From Planococcus glaciei (lineage in GTDB: Bacteria > Bacillota > Bacilli > Bacillales_A > Planococcaceae), in assembly GCF_900099655.1 (NCBI RefSeq), contig NZ_FNDC01000015.1:1-64000 (forward strand): a stretch of DNA of 64,000 bases. The letters are read 5' to 3'. How positions within the stretch are numbered: the first letter of the stretch is position 1; each line of letters opens with the position of its first letter. The notes beneath the pieces are model-generated. The model made no database searches, had not been told where the DNA came from, and saw only the letters and a list, made by a program, of their open reading frames with translations. Below are positions 35,714-43,667 of this stretch, in pieces. Position numbers and translations under genes: made by a program.

Positions 35714-36622
35714 ATGCAGCTTGGTGTAATTGATATTGGCGGCACTTTCGTCAAATATGCAGCGGTGGATGAAGAGGGCTCGTTTTTGTTTCACGGCTCG
35801 GTTCCGACAGAAGCGGCTCAAGGTGGAGAAGCGCTGGTCGCAAAAGTGCAGCGCCTTTGTGATGAGTTGATGGGAAAAGTTCAACTAGACGGCATCTCCA
35901 TCAGCTCCGCTGGACAGATCGACAACGTCAACGGCCAGGTCGTTTTTGCAACCGACACCTTGCCGGGCTATACTGGTACTGAACTGGCTCAACGGATTTC
36001 CGCACATACCGGCCTGCCGGCATGTGTGGAAAATGACGTCAACTGCACCGCTCTCGGGGAATACTGGAAAGGGGCGGCAAGAGGAACGAGGGACTTCCTT
36101 TGTGTGACCATCGGCACCGGCATCGGAGGCGCCTTGTTTTTAAACGGTGAACTTTACACAGGAAGCCATTTTTCAGCTGGAGAAATCGGGCACATCAATT
36201 TGTATCCGAACGGCAAACCGTGCACTTGCGGACAAAGCGGCTGCTACGAACAATACGCTTCCAGCTTGGCACTGCAAAGACGAGTAATTGAGCAGTTCGG
36301 AGAAGGATGGGAACTAAAAGCGTATTTTGAGCAAGTAAAAGCAGGCAACCGGGAAGCCGTCCAGCTCTTTGAACACTGGCTGGATGATCTCACCACTGGC
36401 CTGCAGACACTCGTCCACCTCTTGAATCCGGAGCTTATCGTCATCGGGGGCGGCATCTCTGCCCAAGGTGACTTCCTGCAGCAAGCCGTCCTGTCCTCTT
36501 TGGAAAACAAGATCATGCCGAATCACCGGCAATCCCTGCAGATTAAGATGGCCGAACACGACAATAAATCGAATTTGCTTGGTGCCGCTAAGAATTTTTT
36601 GGATAAGAGCGGCATGGAGTAG
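35714..36622 (+). CDS. nanK: N-acetylmannosamine kinase (ROK family)
   Basis: A 302-residue ROK-family sugar kinase. It shows the ATP-binding DIGGTFVK (7-14), the catalytic ENDVNCTALGEYW, GTGIGGALF, the ROK zinc site GHINLYPNGKPCTCGQSGC and LIVIGGGISAQ. Its position after nanE/nanA indicates N-acetylmannosamine as substrate, giving ManNAc-6-P for NanE. AAAAGGGGA precedes ATG 35714. A glucokinase or other ROK role is possible on sequence alone, but context favours NanK. Confidence 0.9.
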   Translation: MQLGVIDIGGTFVKYAAVDEEGSFLFHGSVPTEAAQGGEALVAKVQRLCDELMGKVQLDGISISSAGQIDNVNGQVVFATDTLPGYTGTELAQRISAHTGLPACVENDVNCTALGEYWKGAARGTRDFLCVTIGTGIGGALFLNGELYTGSHFSAGEIGHINLYPNGKPCTCGQSGCYEQYASSLALQRRVIEQFGEGWELKAYFEQVKAGNREAVQLFEHWLDDLTTGLQTLVHLLNPELIVIGGGISAQGDFLQQAVLSSLENKIMPNHRQSLQIKMAEHDNKSNLLGAAKNFLDKSGME

Positions 36623-36731
36623 GTTAGCAATTAGGCGATTAACGTATAATTCATACGGGTTATGGACCATTGCACAGACCATAATTAAGACTTGAAGCAC
36701 CAGTGGAATATTTCAACTGATTGGGGGCCAA

Positions 36732-37574
36732 ATGATGGATTCGAGAACAATTGCTGGACCGAAACCTTCCCTATTAATGGAACAGCACAAGCACAATTTC
36801 ACAAAATCCGAACATAAAATCTACGAATACATCCTGTCGAACCCGAACCAGGTCCTCTACCATTCTTTGACGGAATTGTCCGAGCTGAGCGGTGTTGCCG
36901 AAGCGACTGTCTTGCGCTTTTTCCGCAAGCTCGGCTTTAAAGGGTTCCAGGACTTTAAATTCCTGTTTGCCCAGGAAGTGCCGGCTGCGGATCATTCCGA
37001 AAACGACGAGTCCTTTATTTACCGGATCCGCAACAACATCATCCAGGCGGTCGAAGACACATCGGATGTCGTCGATGCTGAAACTTTGGAAAAATGCATA
37101 CGAGCCATCAACGATTCATCGGATGTTGTCATTTTTGGCATCGGGTCATCGGGCATTGCCGGGCTCGATATGCAAAACCGCTTGATGCGCATCGGCAAAC
37201 ATGTCAGCGTTATTACGGACTCCCACTTCCAGATTATGCGGGCGTCGTCGCTCAATGAAAATTCCGTCGTAATCGCCATTAGTTTGACAGGAAGCACGAA
37301 AGACATCATCGATGCAGTAAAGATTGCCAAAGAAAAGAACGCAGCCGTTATTGCGTTAACGACGTACGTGAAGTCGCCGTTAACAAAATACGCCGACCAT
37401 ATTTTGCTGTCATCGGCAAAAGAAAGTCCGTTGGACAGCGGATCGCTTGTGTCGAAAATTGCCCAATTATATTTGATTGATTTGATTTGCACGGGACTCA
37501 CAATGAATAACTTCAAAAATGCAGAGAGTGTAAAGCGGGAAATCACGGAGCATATTGCAAGCAAGTTATATTAA
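36732..37574 (+). CDS. MurR/RpiR family transcriptional regulator of the nan genes
   Basis: A 280-residue regulator with an N-terminal HTH_6 domain (TKSEHKIYEYILSNPNQVLY, then ELSGVAEATVLRFFRKLGFKG) and a C-terminal SIS sugar-phosphate domain (VVIFGIGSSGIAGLDMQNRL, VVIAISLTGSTKDIIDAV). Family members such as NanR of Staphylococcus respond to ManNAc-6-P or GlcN-6-P. It sits between nanK and nagB, so it most likely controls this operon. Two ATGs (36732, 36735) follow TGGGGG. Confidence 0.92.
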   Translation: MMDSRTIAGPKPSLLMEQHKHNFTKSEHKIYEYILSNPNQVLYHSLTELSELSGVAEATVLRFFRKLGFKGFQDFKFLFAQEVPAADHSENDESFIYRIRNNIIQAVEDTSDVVDAETLEKCIRAINDSSDVVIFGIGSSGIAGLDMQNRLMRIGKHVSVITDSHFQIMRASSLNENSVVIAISLTGSTKDIIDAVKIAKEKNAAVIALTTYVKSPLTKYADHILLSSAKESPLDSGSLVSKIAQLYLIDLICTGLTMNNFKNAESVKREITEHIASKLY

Positions 37575-37592
37575 TCGATAGAGGTGGAAAAA

Positions 37593-38330
37593 TTGCAACT
37601 TGTTAAAGTGGACAACTACGAGGAAATGAGCAAAAAAGCGTGTTCCATAATCATGGAGCATATTCAAGAGAGCCGGAATCCAGTCCTCGGACTGGCGACC
37701 GGATCCACGCCTGAAAAGCTGTATAGCTGTTTGATTGAAAAGTACAAGCAAGGCAAAGTGTCATTCGAGAGCGTGACGACCTTCAATCTGGACGAATACG
37801 TCGGGCTGAAAAAAGACGATGCGAACAGCTACCATCATTATATGAAGGAAAAGCTGTTTGATCATGTCGATCTTAGATCGGACCAGATCTATCTTCCGGA
37901 CGGGCACTCTGAGGATTTAGAGCAGGATTGCCGGGCATACGAAAAACAGATTCAACGTGCAGGGGGCATCGGCCTTCAAGTACTTGGAATCGGGTTGAAC
38001 GGCCACATCGGCTTTAATGAACCGGGAACGCCGTTTTCAAGCCGGACGCATGTGGTAGAGCTTTCCCCATCAACACGCCGCGCCAATGCCCGTTTTTTCC
38101 CAAGCATTGAAGAGGTGCCGACGCAAGCCATCAGCATGGGCATTGCATCAATTATGGAAAGCAAAAAAATCCTCTTGCTGGTGTCCGGTGAGCAAAAAGC
38201 GGAAGCGCTGCACCGTTTGCTGAACGGCGATGTGACGGAAGACTTTCCGGCATCCATCCTGCAGACACATCCGGATGTCACAGTCATTGCAGATGAACTG
38301 GCGCTTGAGCCTTCATTGTCAAAATCCTAA
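37593..38330 (+). CDS. nagB: Glucosamine-6-phosphate deaminase
   Basis: A 245-residue enzyme that converts glucosamine-6-P to fructose-6-P and ammonia. Family motifs: LGLATGSTPEKLY, TTFNLDEYVGL, LGIGLNGHIGFNEPGTPF and TQAISMGIASIM. TTG 37593 is chosen because AGAGGTGGA lies directly before it; the GTG at 37584 would lie inside that ribosome-binding site. It finishes the sialate route to glycolysis. The deacetylase NagA that should precede this step is not encoded in the window. Confidence 0.93.
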   Translation: MQLVKVDNYEEMSKKACSIIMEHIQESRNPVLGLATGSTPEKLYSCLIEKYKQGKVSFESVTTFNLDEYVGLKKDDANSYHHYMKEKLFDHVDLRSDQIYLPDGHSEDLEQDCRAYEKQIQRAGGIGLQVLGIGLNGHIGFNEPGTPFSSRTHVVELSPSTRRANARFFPSIEEVPTQAISMGIASIMESKKILLLVSGEQKAEALHRLLNGDVTEDFPASILQTHPDVTVIADELALEPSLSKS

Positions 38331-38377
38331 AAGAACCGTTTGCCAGCTTCTAATGGAGCCGGCAAACGGTTCTTTTT
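38331..38377. terminator. Bidirectional terminator between convergent nagB and metallopeptidase genes
   Basis: Perfect 14-bp stem AAGAACCGTTTGCC (38331-38344) / GGCAAACGGTTCTT (38361-38374) with a T-run on the plus strand and an A-run on the other side. Confidence 0.9.
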
Positions 38378-38379
38378 TA

Positions 38380-39147
38380 TTAATATGGATTCAATAAATA
38401 TGGGTCGCAGCTAGGGGCTGTGCCGTTGTTATAGCCTAAGAGAAACGCTTTGTTCCGTTCCTGCGGCGTGCCGTGTGTCGGATTCGGATCGTTGGGATCC
38501 TGTCCGAGGTCGGTTAAGGTCCGTTTCGCTTCGTTGAGATCACTCGCGTCGAGAAGCCCGCGGTCATTAACGGAACGGGCCCAGACACCTGCGAGGCAAT
38601 CGGCGTTCAGCTCGAGGCTGCGGGACGTCGCCAGCGGTTCTTCTTCTTCGTAAACCGGCAGCCAGCCGAGTTCGGTCTGAAGGTTATGGGCATATTCATG
38701 CGCCATCACAAAAGCAACGGAAAAGTCGCCGGCCTTGTATGTGACAGGTGCCTCGTAGTTGGTCCGGTAGGTGCCGTCCCACAACTGCCTTGCCATTTCC
38801 TGTGTTAGGACAATTTGGTCGTCAAAGCCGCAGTAAAAGGCTTGCGCCGGGAAATCTGCCGGCTCTTCAACGGCGCAATTGGTAACAACCGGCACGCCGG
38901 GAGCCGGGAAGGAATAAGTTGCGGCAGGATCAGCGTAGCCGTCCCCGACCATAATCGGCGACCAAAATGCATCCAGGTCTTTTGCTAAATAAAGGAGGTA
39001 GTCATGCATCGAATGGCCAGGCGGCAAATCTTTTACATAATTGGGCTGCGGGGCCGCTGAAGCTGAGTTTTCCAAATGGGCCCATCCAGCTAGAAAGAAA
39101 GTGAATAGAAAGATGAACAGAACTTTTGCGATGTTTTTCATATGCAT
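38380..39147 (-). CDS. Secreted neutral zinc metallopeptidase (YpfJ-like)
   Basis: A 255-residue protein with a signal peptide (about residues 5-31, IAKVLFIFLFTFFLAGWAH..., cut near ASAA) and the Zn_peptidase domain. The zinc site MAHEYAHNLQ gives H150, E151 and H154; LELNADCLAG supplies the third ligand (E179). The QERNKAFLLGYNNG end is typical of the YpfJ/YpfL family. The start is ATG at 39147 or 39141 behind AGGAGA. Transcribed toward the nan operon and sharing its terminator. Substrate unknown; catalytic activity has not been shown for most members. Confidence 0.87.
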   Translation of the reverse strand: MHMKNIAKVLFIFLFTFFLAGWAHLENSASAAPQPNYVKDLPPGHSMHDYLLYLAKDLDAFWSPIMVGDGYADPAATYSFPAPGVPVVTNCAVEEPADFPAQAFYCGFDDQIVLTQEMARQLWDGTYRTNYEAPVTYKAGDFSVAFVMAHEYAHNLQTELGWLPVYEEEEPLATSRSLELNADCLAGVWARSVNDRGLLDASDLNEAKRTLTDLGQDPNDPNPTHGTPQERNKAFLLGYNNGTAPSCDPYLLNPY

Positions 39148-39466
39148 GCATCTCCTGAAGAATAAAATGTAGTTTCGATATAAAATATATTATCAGAATA
39201 TTCTTACTTAATCTATAATTTTATTAATTTATCATTAAAATAATATTTTTTTGATATCAGTTTAAAGACATGAATGGGTTGTGCAAAGCCTATTTCAGCA
39301 GTCAAAAGAGAATTTTGGGGTTTCCCCTCACCATTCGGGAACGGCTCGTTTAGTGCAATGTATTTCCGGTGCAGGTTTCTAAGCAGAGAATCCGCCGATA
39401 ACTTGAATTGAAAGAATTTTTAAACTAATATAGAGGAACACGGCTAAATAAAGGGGAGAAAAACAA
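39148..39466. other. Divergent intergenic region
   Basis: About 320 AT-rich bases between two divergent genes. It holds the promoter of pepF (39403-39431) and presumably that of the metallopeptidase on the minus strand. No coding frame or strong secondary structure is visible. Confidence 0.45.
39403..39431 (+). promoter_or_regulatory. Putative sigma-A promoter of the M3 peptidase gene
   Basis: TTGAAT (39403-39408), 17-bp spacer, TAATAT (39426-39431), 36 bp before the start codon. Confidence 0.5.
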
Positions 39467-41266
39467 ATGGCTCAATATGACTTGACATGGGATCTGGAAT
39501 CTATCTTTAAAGGCGGCAGCACGTCGCCGGAATTAAAAACCTACATAGCTAAATTTGAAGCGAATCTCAACGAATTGAAAGAGCTAGTGAACAGTTTGGC
39601 CCCACTCGACTCGCCGGAAAAAGTGCAGGAGCTGTCGCTGGCTTTGGAACTGCTGGACAGCACCACGAAACAGCTGCGGGAAATCGGCGCGTTTGCAAGC
39701 TGCCTGACCGCTCAGGACATCACCGACCATGAAGCGAAAATCCTTTCAGGAAAACGGAGCGAACTCGGTGCTGCGTTTGCGTCGGTCATGGCGAAGCTCG
39801 ACCAGAAGTTTCTGCAGGTGGATGACGCGGTATGGAAGGGCATGCTCGAACAGCCAAGCCTGGAGCCGGTCGCTTTTGTGCTGGATGAACGCCGGTCGCA
39901 AGCAAAAGAAAAACTGCCGCTTGAACAGGAAATCCTGATCAACGATTTGTCGGTCAACGGCTATGCGGCCTGGAACCAGATGTATGCGAGCCTGGTCGGC
40001 AAAATGAGCATTGAACATACGGAAGATGGCCAAGTGAAAAAGTTGTCGATGGGGCAGGCCGCAAACCGTTTAAGTACGCCTGACCGGGCTGCACGCAAAG
40101 AAGTATCCGGCAAAATCAGTGCGGCGTGGCAGGAAGACGCGGATCTTTTCGCCGAAACCTTGAACAACCTCGCTGGATTCCGCCTGCAGACATATAAACA
40201 CCGCGGATGGGACAATGTGCTGAAAGAGCCGCTCGATCTGAACCGCATGAGTGAGAAGACTTTGGACACGATGTGGGGAGCTATCAGCGATCAAAAAGCG
40301 CCTTTCGTGAAATATTTGAAGCGGAAAGCGAAACTGCTGGGCCTTGAAAGATTGGACTGGCACGACTTGAATGCACCGCTGACAAAGTCCACCCAAAAAG
40401 TCAGCTACGACGATGCGGCGGCGTTCATCCTGGAGCAATTCGGCAAGTTCAGCCCACAAATGGCCGAGTTTTCAAAGAAGGCGTTTGAAAAGCGCTGGAT
40501 TGAAGCGGAAGACCGGGCCGGCAAGCGCCCCGGCGGTTTCTGCACCAGTTTCCCAGACAGTGAGCAGACCCGCATCTTTATGACATTTTCGGGATCGGCT
40601 ACAAATATTTCCACGCTGGCGCATGAACTGGGCCATGCTTATCATCAGCACGTCATGAACGAAACGGAAGCGCTCAACCAGCGCTACGCTATGAACGTGG
40701 CTGAAACGGCTTCCACTTTTGCGGAAATGGTCGTCTCGGACGCGGCGGTGAAAAATGCTTCTTCCGATAAAGAGAAAATTGCGCTTTTGGAAGACAAGAT
40801 CAAGCGCAGCATCGCGTTCTTCATGAACATCCATTCCCGCTTCCTATTCGAAAAGCTTTTTTATGAAGAACGGAAAAACGGAGCAGTATCGGCAGAGCGC
40901 TTGAACGAGCTGGCGGTGGAAGCTCAAAAAGAAGCCTATTGCGAAGAACTTGCAAGCTACAGCCCGACATTTTGGGCGTCGACGCTGCATTTCCACATTA
41001 CCGGTGTGCCGTTCTATAACTTCCCGTACACATTCGGCTATCTCTTCAGCCAAGGCATTTATGCCAAAGGGTTGGAAACGGAAGGCGGTTTCGAAGAATC
41101 CTACAATGCACTCCTGCGGGATACCGGACGCATGACGGTGGAAGGGTTGGCGCAGAAACATTTAGGCGTTGATTTGGAAGAAGCCGCTTTTTGGGAAGAT
41201 GCGATTGCGGTGTGTGTGAAAGATGTTGAAGAGTTTTTGGAGCTGACGGAAGTCGCTGTGAAGTAA
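39467..41266 (+). CDS. pepF: Oligoendopeptidase F (M3 family)
   Basis: A 599-residue cytoplasmic zinc peptidase, the usual PepF length. It starts with the DLTWDLESIFKGGS N-terminus of the family. The zinc motif HELGHAYHQH lies at about residue 386, with ETASTFAEM supplying the third ligand about 28 residues later. C-terminal family segments such as SPTFWASTLHFHIT and FYNFPYTFGYLFS are present. It degrades oligopeptides of roughly 7-17 residues. GGGGAG precedes ATG 39467. Confidence 0.95.
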   Translation: MAQYDLTWDLESIFKGGSTSPELKTYIAKFEANLNELKELVNSLAPLDSPEKVQELSLALELLDSTTKQLREIGAFASCLTAQDITDHEAKILSGKRSELGAAFASVMAKLDQKFLQVDDAVWKGMLEQPSLEPVAFVLDERRSQAKEKLPLEQEILINDLSVNGYAAWNQMYASLVGKMSIEHTEDGQVKKLSMGQAANRLSTPDRAARKEVSGKISAAWQEDADLFAETLNNLAGFRLQTYKHRGWDNVLKEPLDLNRMSEKTLDTMWGAISDQKAPFVKYLKRKAKLLGLERLDWHDLNAPLTKSTQKVSYDDAAAFILEQFGKFSPQMAEFSKKAFEKRWIEAEDRAGKRPGGFCTSFPDSEQTRIFMTFSGSATNISTLAHELGHAYHQHVMNETEALNQRYAMNVAETASTFAEMVVSDAAVKNASSDKEKIALLEDKIKRSIAFFMNIHSRFLFEKLFYEERKNGAVSAERLNELAVEAQKEAYCEELASYSPTFWASTLHFHITGVPFYNFPYTFGYLFSQGIYAKGLETEGGFEESYNALLRDTGRMTVEGLAQKHLGVDLEEAAFWEDAIAVCVKDVEEFLELTEVAVK

Positions 41267-41272
41267 AAGTTT

Positions 41273-41309
41273 CGCCGTCTGCAGAATCGGATTGATTCTG
41301 TAGGCGGCG
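41273..41309 (+). terminator. GC-rich hairpin after pepF
   Basis: CGCCGTCTGCAGAATC (41273-41288) pairs with GATTCTGTAGGCGGCG (41294-41309) with one mismatch. Only a short T-run follows, so termination may be partial. Confidence 0.6.
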
Positions 41310-41367
41310 TTTGCTTATTCGGTGAATTAACAAGCGGAGAGTTGGCTGCCGGATTTTGGGGAACTTC

Positions 41368-41550
41368 GATAGAAAACTTGAAAACTTCGATAGAAATTGA
41401 AAAAACTATAATAGAAAGTTTAAAAACTTCGATAAAAGTCGGAAAAACATCGATAGAGATAGTTGGAAACACCGATAAAGATTTTGGCCTATGGTTTTTG
41501 CCTGAGCAAAAAGCGGGTTGGGTTTTAGGAGGCCTTCGCTTTAGCGAAGG
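41368..41550 (+). repeat. Composite repeat element A: six 21-bp units plus two hairpins
   Basis: GATAGAAA-type anchors begin at 41368, 41389, 41410, 41431, 41452 and 41474 (spacings 21, 21, 21, 21, 22), each unit ending mostly in AACTTC or AACATC. Then come hairpin 1 (TTTTTGC ctga GCAAAAA, 41495-41512) and hairpin 2 (CCTTCGCT tt AGCGAAGG, 41533-41550). Related elements at 51111 and 51347 have the same six-anchor spacing. The array leaves a long frame open into the ABC ATPase gene, which can mislead start calling. Confidence 0.85.
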
Positions 41551-41608
41551 GCTTTTCCAATCGGATTTTGATCTGTTTCAAAGGTTTTTTATAGAAAGGG
41601 GCCCTACG

Positions 41609-42403
41609 ATGAAAGTATTGGAACTGGAAAACGTTACACGCCGGCGGGACGGCAAAACGGTATTAAACAAGGTGAACTGGCAAGTCGAGAAAGGAGAGCA
41701 CTGGGTGCTGTACGGTTTGAATGGCGCTGGCAAGACGTCGCTCCTCGATTTGATCAATGCCTATATTTTTCCAACGGAAGGCAAAGTGAGTGTTCTTGGA
41801 TTGGAATTCGGCAAAACTTATCTGTCGGAGAAACTGCGCAAGCAGATCGGCTTTGTGTCTTCATCGCTGCAGCAGAAAATCAGTCCGTACGACAATGCCT
41901 ACGAAGTGGTGTTGAGCGGCGCCTATGCATCCATCGGATTGTATGAAGAAACGACCGAAGCGATTGACCGAAAAGGCGTGGAGATATTAAAAGAGCTTGG
42001 CTGCCTGGAATATGCAAACCGTACATACGAAACCTTGTCGCACGGCGAGCGCCAAAGAGTGCTGATTGGGCGCGCCTTGATGGCGGAGCCGGCGCTGTTG
42101 GTGCTCGATGAGCCGGCCAATGGACTTGATTTCATTGCCCGGGAAATGTTGCTGGAAACGATTGAAGGCATTGCAAAGAAACCGGATGCGCCGACGATTA
42201 TCTATGTCACCCATCATATTGAAGAAATCTTGCCGGTGTTTACTAAAACCTTGCTGCTAAAAGACGGAGCGGTATTTGCCTCCGGCCATACAAACGAATT
42301 GGTGACAAGTGAAGGGCTGTCGGCATTTTTCGGCATGCCGGTGGAAGTGGGCTGGAACCAAGGGAGGCCTTTGTTGTCGAAAGTGAAACGTAAATCCCGG
42401 TAG
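41609..42403 (+). CDS. ABC transporter ATP-binding protein (YlmA-like)
   Basis: A 264-residue ATPase with Walker A LNGAGKTS (G36-T43 region), signature LSHGERQRVLIGRAL, Walker B LLVLDEPANGLD and the H-loop TIIYVTHHIEEI. The N-terminus VLELENVTRRRDGKTVLN is a clean ABC start. ATG 41609 behind GAAAGGGG is chosen; an in-frame ATG at 41342 would prepend 89 residues coded by the repeat array and is rejected. No permease is adjacent, as in the YlmA/ModF-like group, whose partner is unknown. It converges on the MscS gene with a shared terminator. Confidence 0.88.
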   Translation: MKVLELENVTRRRDGKTVLNKVNWQVEKGEHWVLYGLNGAGKTSLLDLINAYIFPTEGKVSVLGLEFGKTYLSEKLRKQIGFVSSSLQQKISPYDNAYEVVLSGAYASIGLYEETTEAIDRKGVEILKELGCLEYANRTYETLSHGERQRVLIGRALMAEPALLVLDEPANGLDFIAREMLLETIEGIAKKPDAPTIIYVTHHIEEILPVFTKTLLLKDGAVFASGHTNELVTSEGLSAFFGMPVEVGWNQGRPLLSKVKRKSR

Positions 42404-42436
42404 AAGGCCGTTGCCTGATATCGGGATTTACGTTTC
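42385..42436. terminator. Bidirectional terminator overlapping both convergent gene ends
   Basis: Perfect 15-bp stem GAAACGTAAATCCCG (42385-42399) / CGGGATTTACGTTTC (42422-42436). Its arms lie inside the last codons of the ABC ATPase (stop 42403) and of the MscS gene (stop codon from 42428 on the minus strand). Confidence 0.75.
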
Positions 42437-43486
42437 TTTGGAACTCGGCATTTCGGCCAGCCGGATGGCATGTTTCATGAAAAGTTCGGCGATTGCATGG
42501 CGGATCCGGCTTTCAAGTTGTTCTTTCATCTCGATATCGACGACCCGGACCTCAACTGCAAAATCAAGCGAAGAATCCCGGAAATTGATAAAGCGGACAT
42601 CCGGCGCCTCGTTTGGAATTCCGGGGAAGGCCTGCATTTCCTTGACGGCCGCTTCATGGAGCAGGGCATCCACTTGTTCGGTGTCGTTGCCATAAGCGAC
42701 ACCCACCACTACCCGGGCAAACAGTTTGGCGCTGGAACGGTTTTTGACGATTTGTTCGATGAAATACTGATTGGGGACGATAAGTGTCCCGTTCTTTAAG
42801 GTTTCAATGATAGTGGAACGCAGCGTGATTTTTGTGATCCGGCCAATATTTTTATCGATTTCGACCAGTTCGCCGACTTTCATCGGCCGCTCAAACAAAA
42901 TGATGATGCCGGACACGAAATTCGCAGCGATGTTGCGTACGCCAAAACCGATGCCGATGCCAAGCACGCCGAAGACCACGCCGAGCGCTGTCAAATCCAT
43001 GCCAACGGCGGTGAACCCAATGGCTAAGGCAATCAACATCACGACATAGTAAATGACCCGGTTGAGCGTATAGCTTAAGCTTTCATCAACGCCAAATTGC
43101 TTGTAGAAAACGGGCATGACGAAACGGTTGAATGCTTTCACCAAATGGCTCGCAAAATTTACCACAATGGCGACCACTACAACCAAGAATACCGATACTT
43201 TGATGCCGTCCGTTTCATAAAACGGATAAAACAGCCACTGTTCTTCCGAGAAATATAACAGAAAAAAAAGGATGGCACTGTAAATGGCGAGCCAATTCAT
43301 CAAGTCTTCGAGCATCGGGAAAATCCGTTCGTTAAACCGCTTGGAGGAACCGAGCTGTTTCAGCAAAAACACAAGAAACGACCGCAGCGCAAAAATTAAG
43401 GAAAGGTAAATGAAAAACATAAAAAATTCCAGAAGGGAAATAGTCTTCAGAAATTCAATGCCATCGAATAATTGAGTGTTTTCCAT
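42428..43486 (-). CDS. MscS-family mechanosensitive ion channel
   Basis: A 352-residue channel. About five membrane spans lie in the first 190 residues. The pore-lining helix and hinge read LGVVFGVLGIGIGFGVRNIAANFVSG (split here for reading), followed by the beta-domain motif IILFERPMKVGELVEID and the C-terminal alpha/beta domain. Such channels open under membrane tension to release solutes during hypo-osmotic shock, relevant to a salt-tolerant organism. AGGGACAA precedes the ATG at 43486. Confidence 0.92.
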   Translation of the reverse strand: MENTQLFDGIEFLKTISLLEFFMFFIYLSLIFALRSFLVFLLKQLGSSKRFNERIFPMLEDLMNWLAIYSAILFFLLYFSEEQWLFYPFYETDGIKVSVFLVVVVAIVVNFASHLVKAFNRFVMPVFYKQFGVDESLSYTLNRVIYYVVMLIALAIGFTAVGMDLTALGVVFGVLGIGIGFGVRNIAANFVSGIIILFERPMKVGELVEIDKNIGRITKITLRSTIIETLKNGTLIVPNQYFIEQIVKNRSSAKLFARVVVGVAYGNDTEQVDALLHEAAVKEMQAFPGIPNEAPDVRFINFRDSSLDFAVEVRVVDIEMKEQLESRIRHAIAELFMKHAIRLAEMPSSKET

Positions 43487-43667
43487 TGTTTGTCCCTCAT
43501 TTCAATATGCGGGCTATAGGTTAAATTTTCCCTTTATGCGCTTTTTTAAATCCTTTATTCGGTATAAGAATATATTGGCCAGAATATTATTTCCCATTTC
43601 GGAATAATTACTTATAATAGAGAAAGATGGAATGGAAGAAATTACAACACGACAGGGGCAGATGGTT

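Noticed and set aside
36892..37185. Alternative + frame inside the RpiR regulator gene
   Set aside because: Shadow of the regulator; Arg/Ser-rich composition typical of out-of-frame reading.
41101..41472. Minus-strand frame with repeated IEVFKLSI-like segments
   Set aside because: Same artefact of the 21-bp array in element A; it also overlaps the end of pepF.
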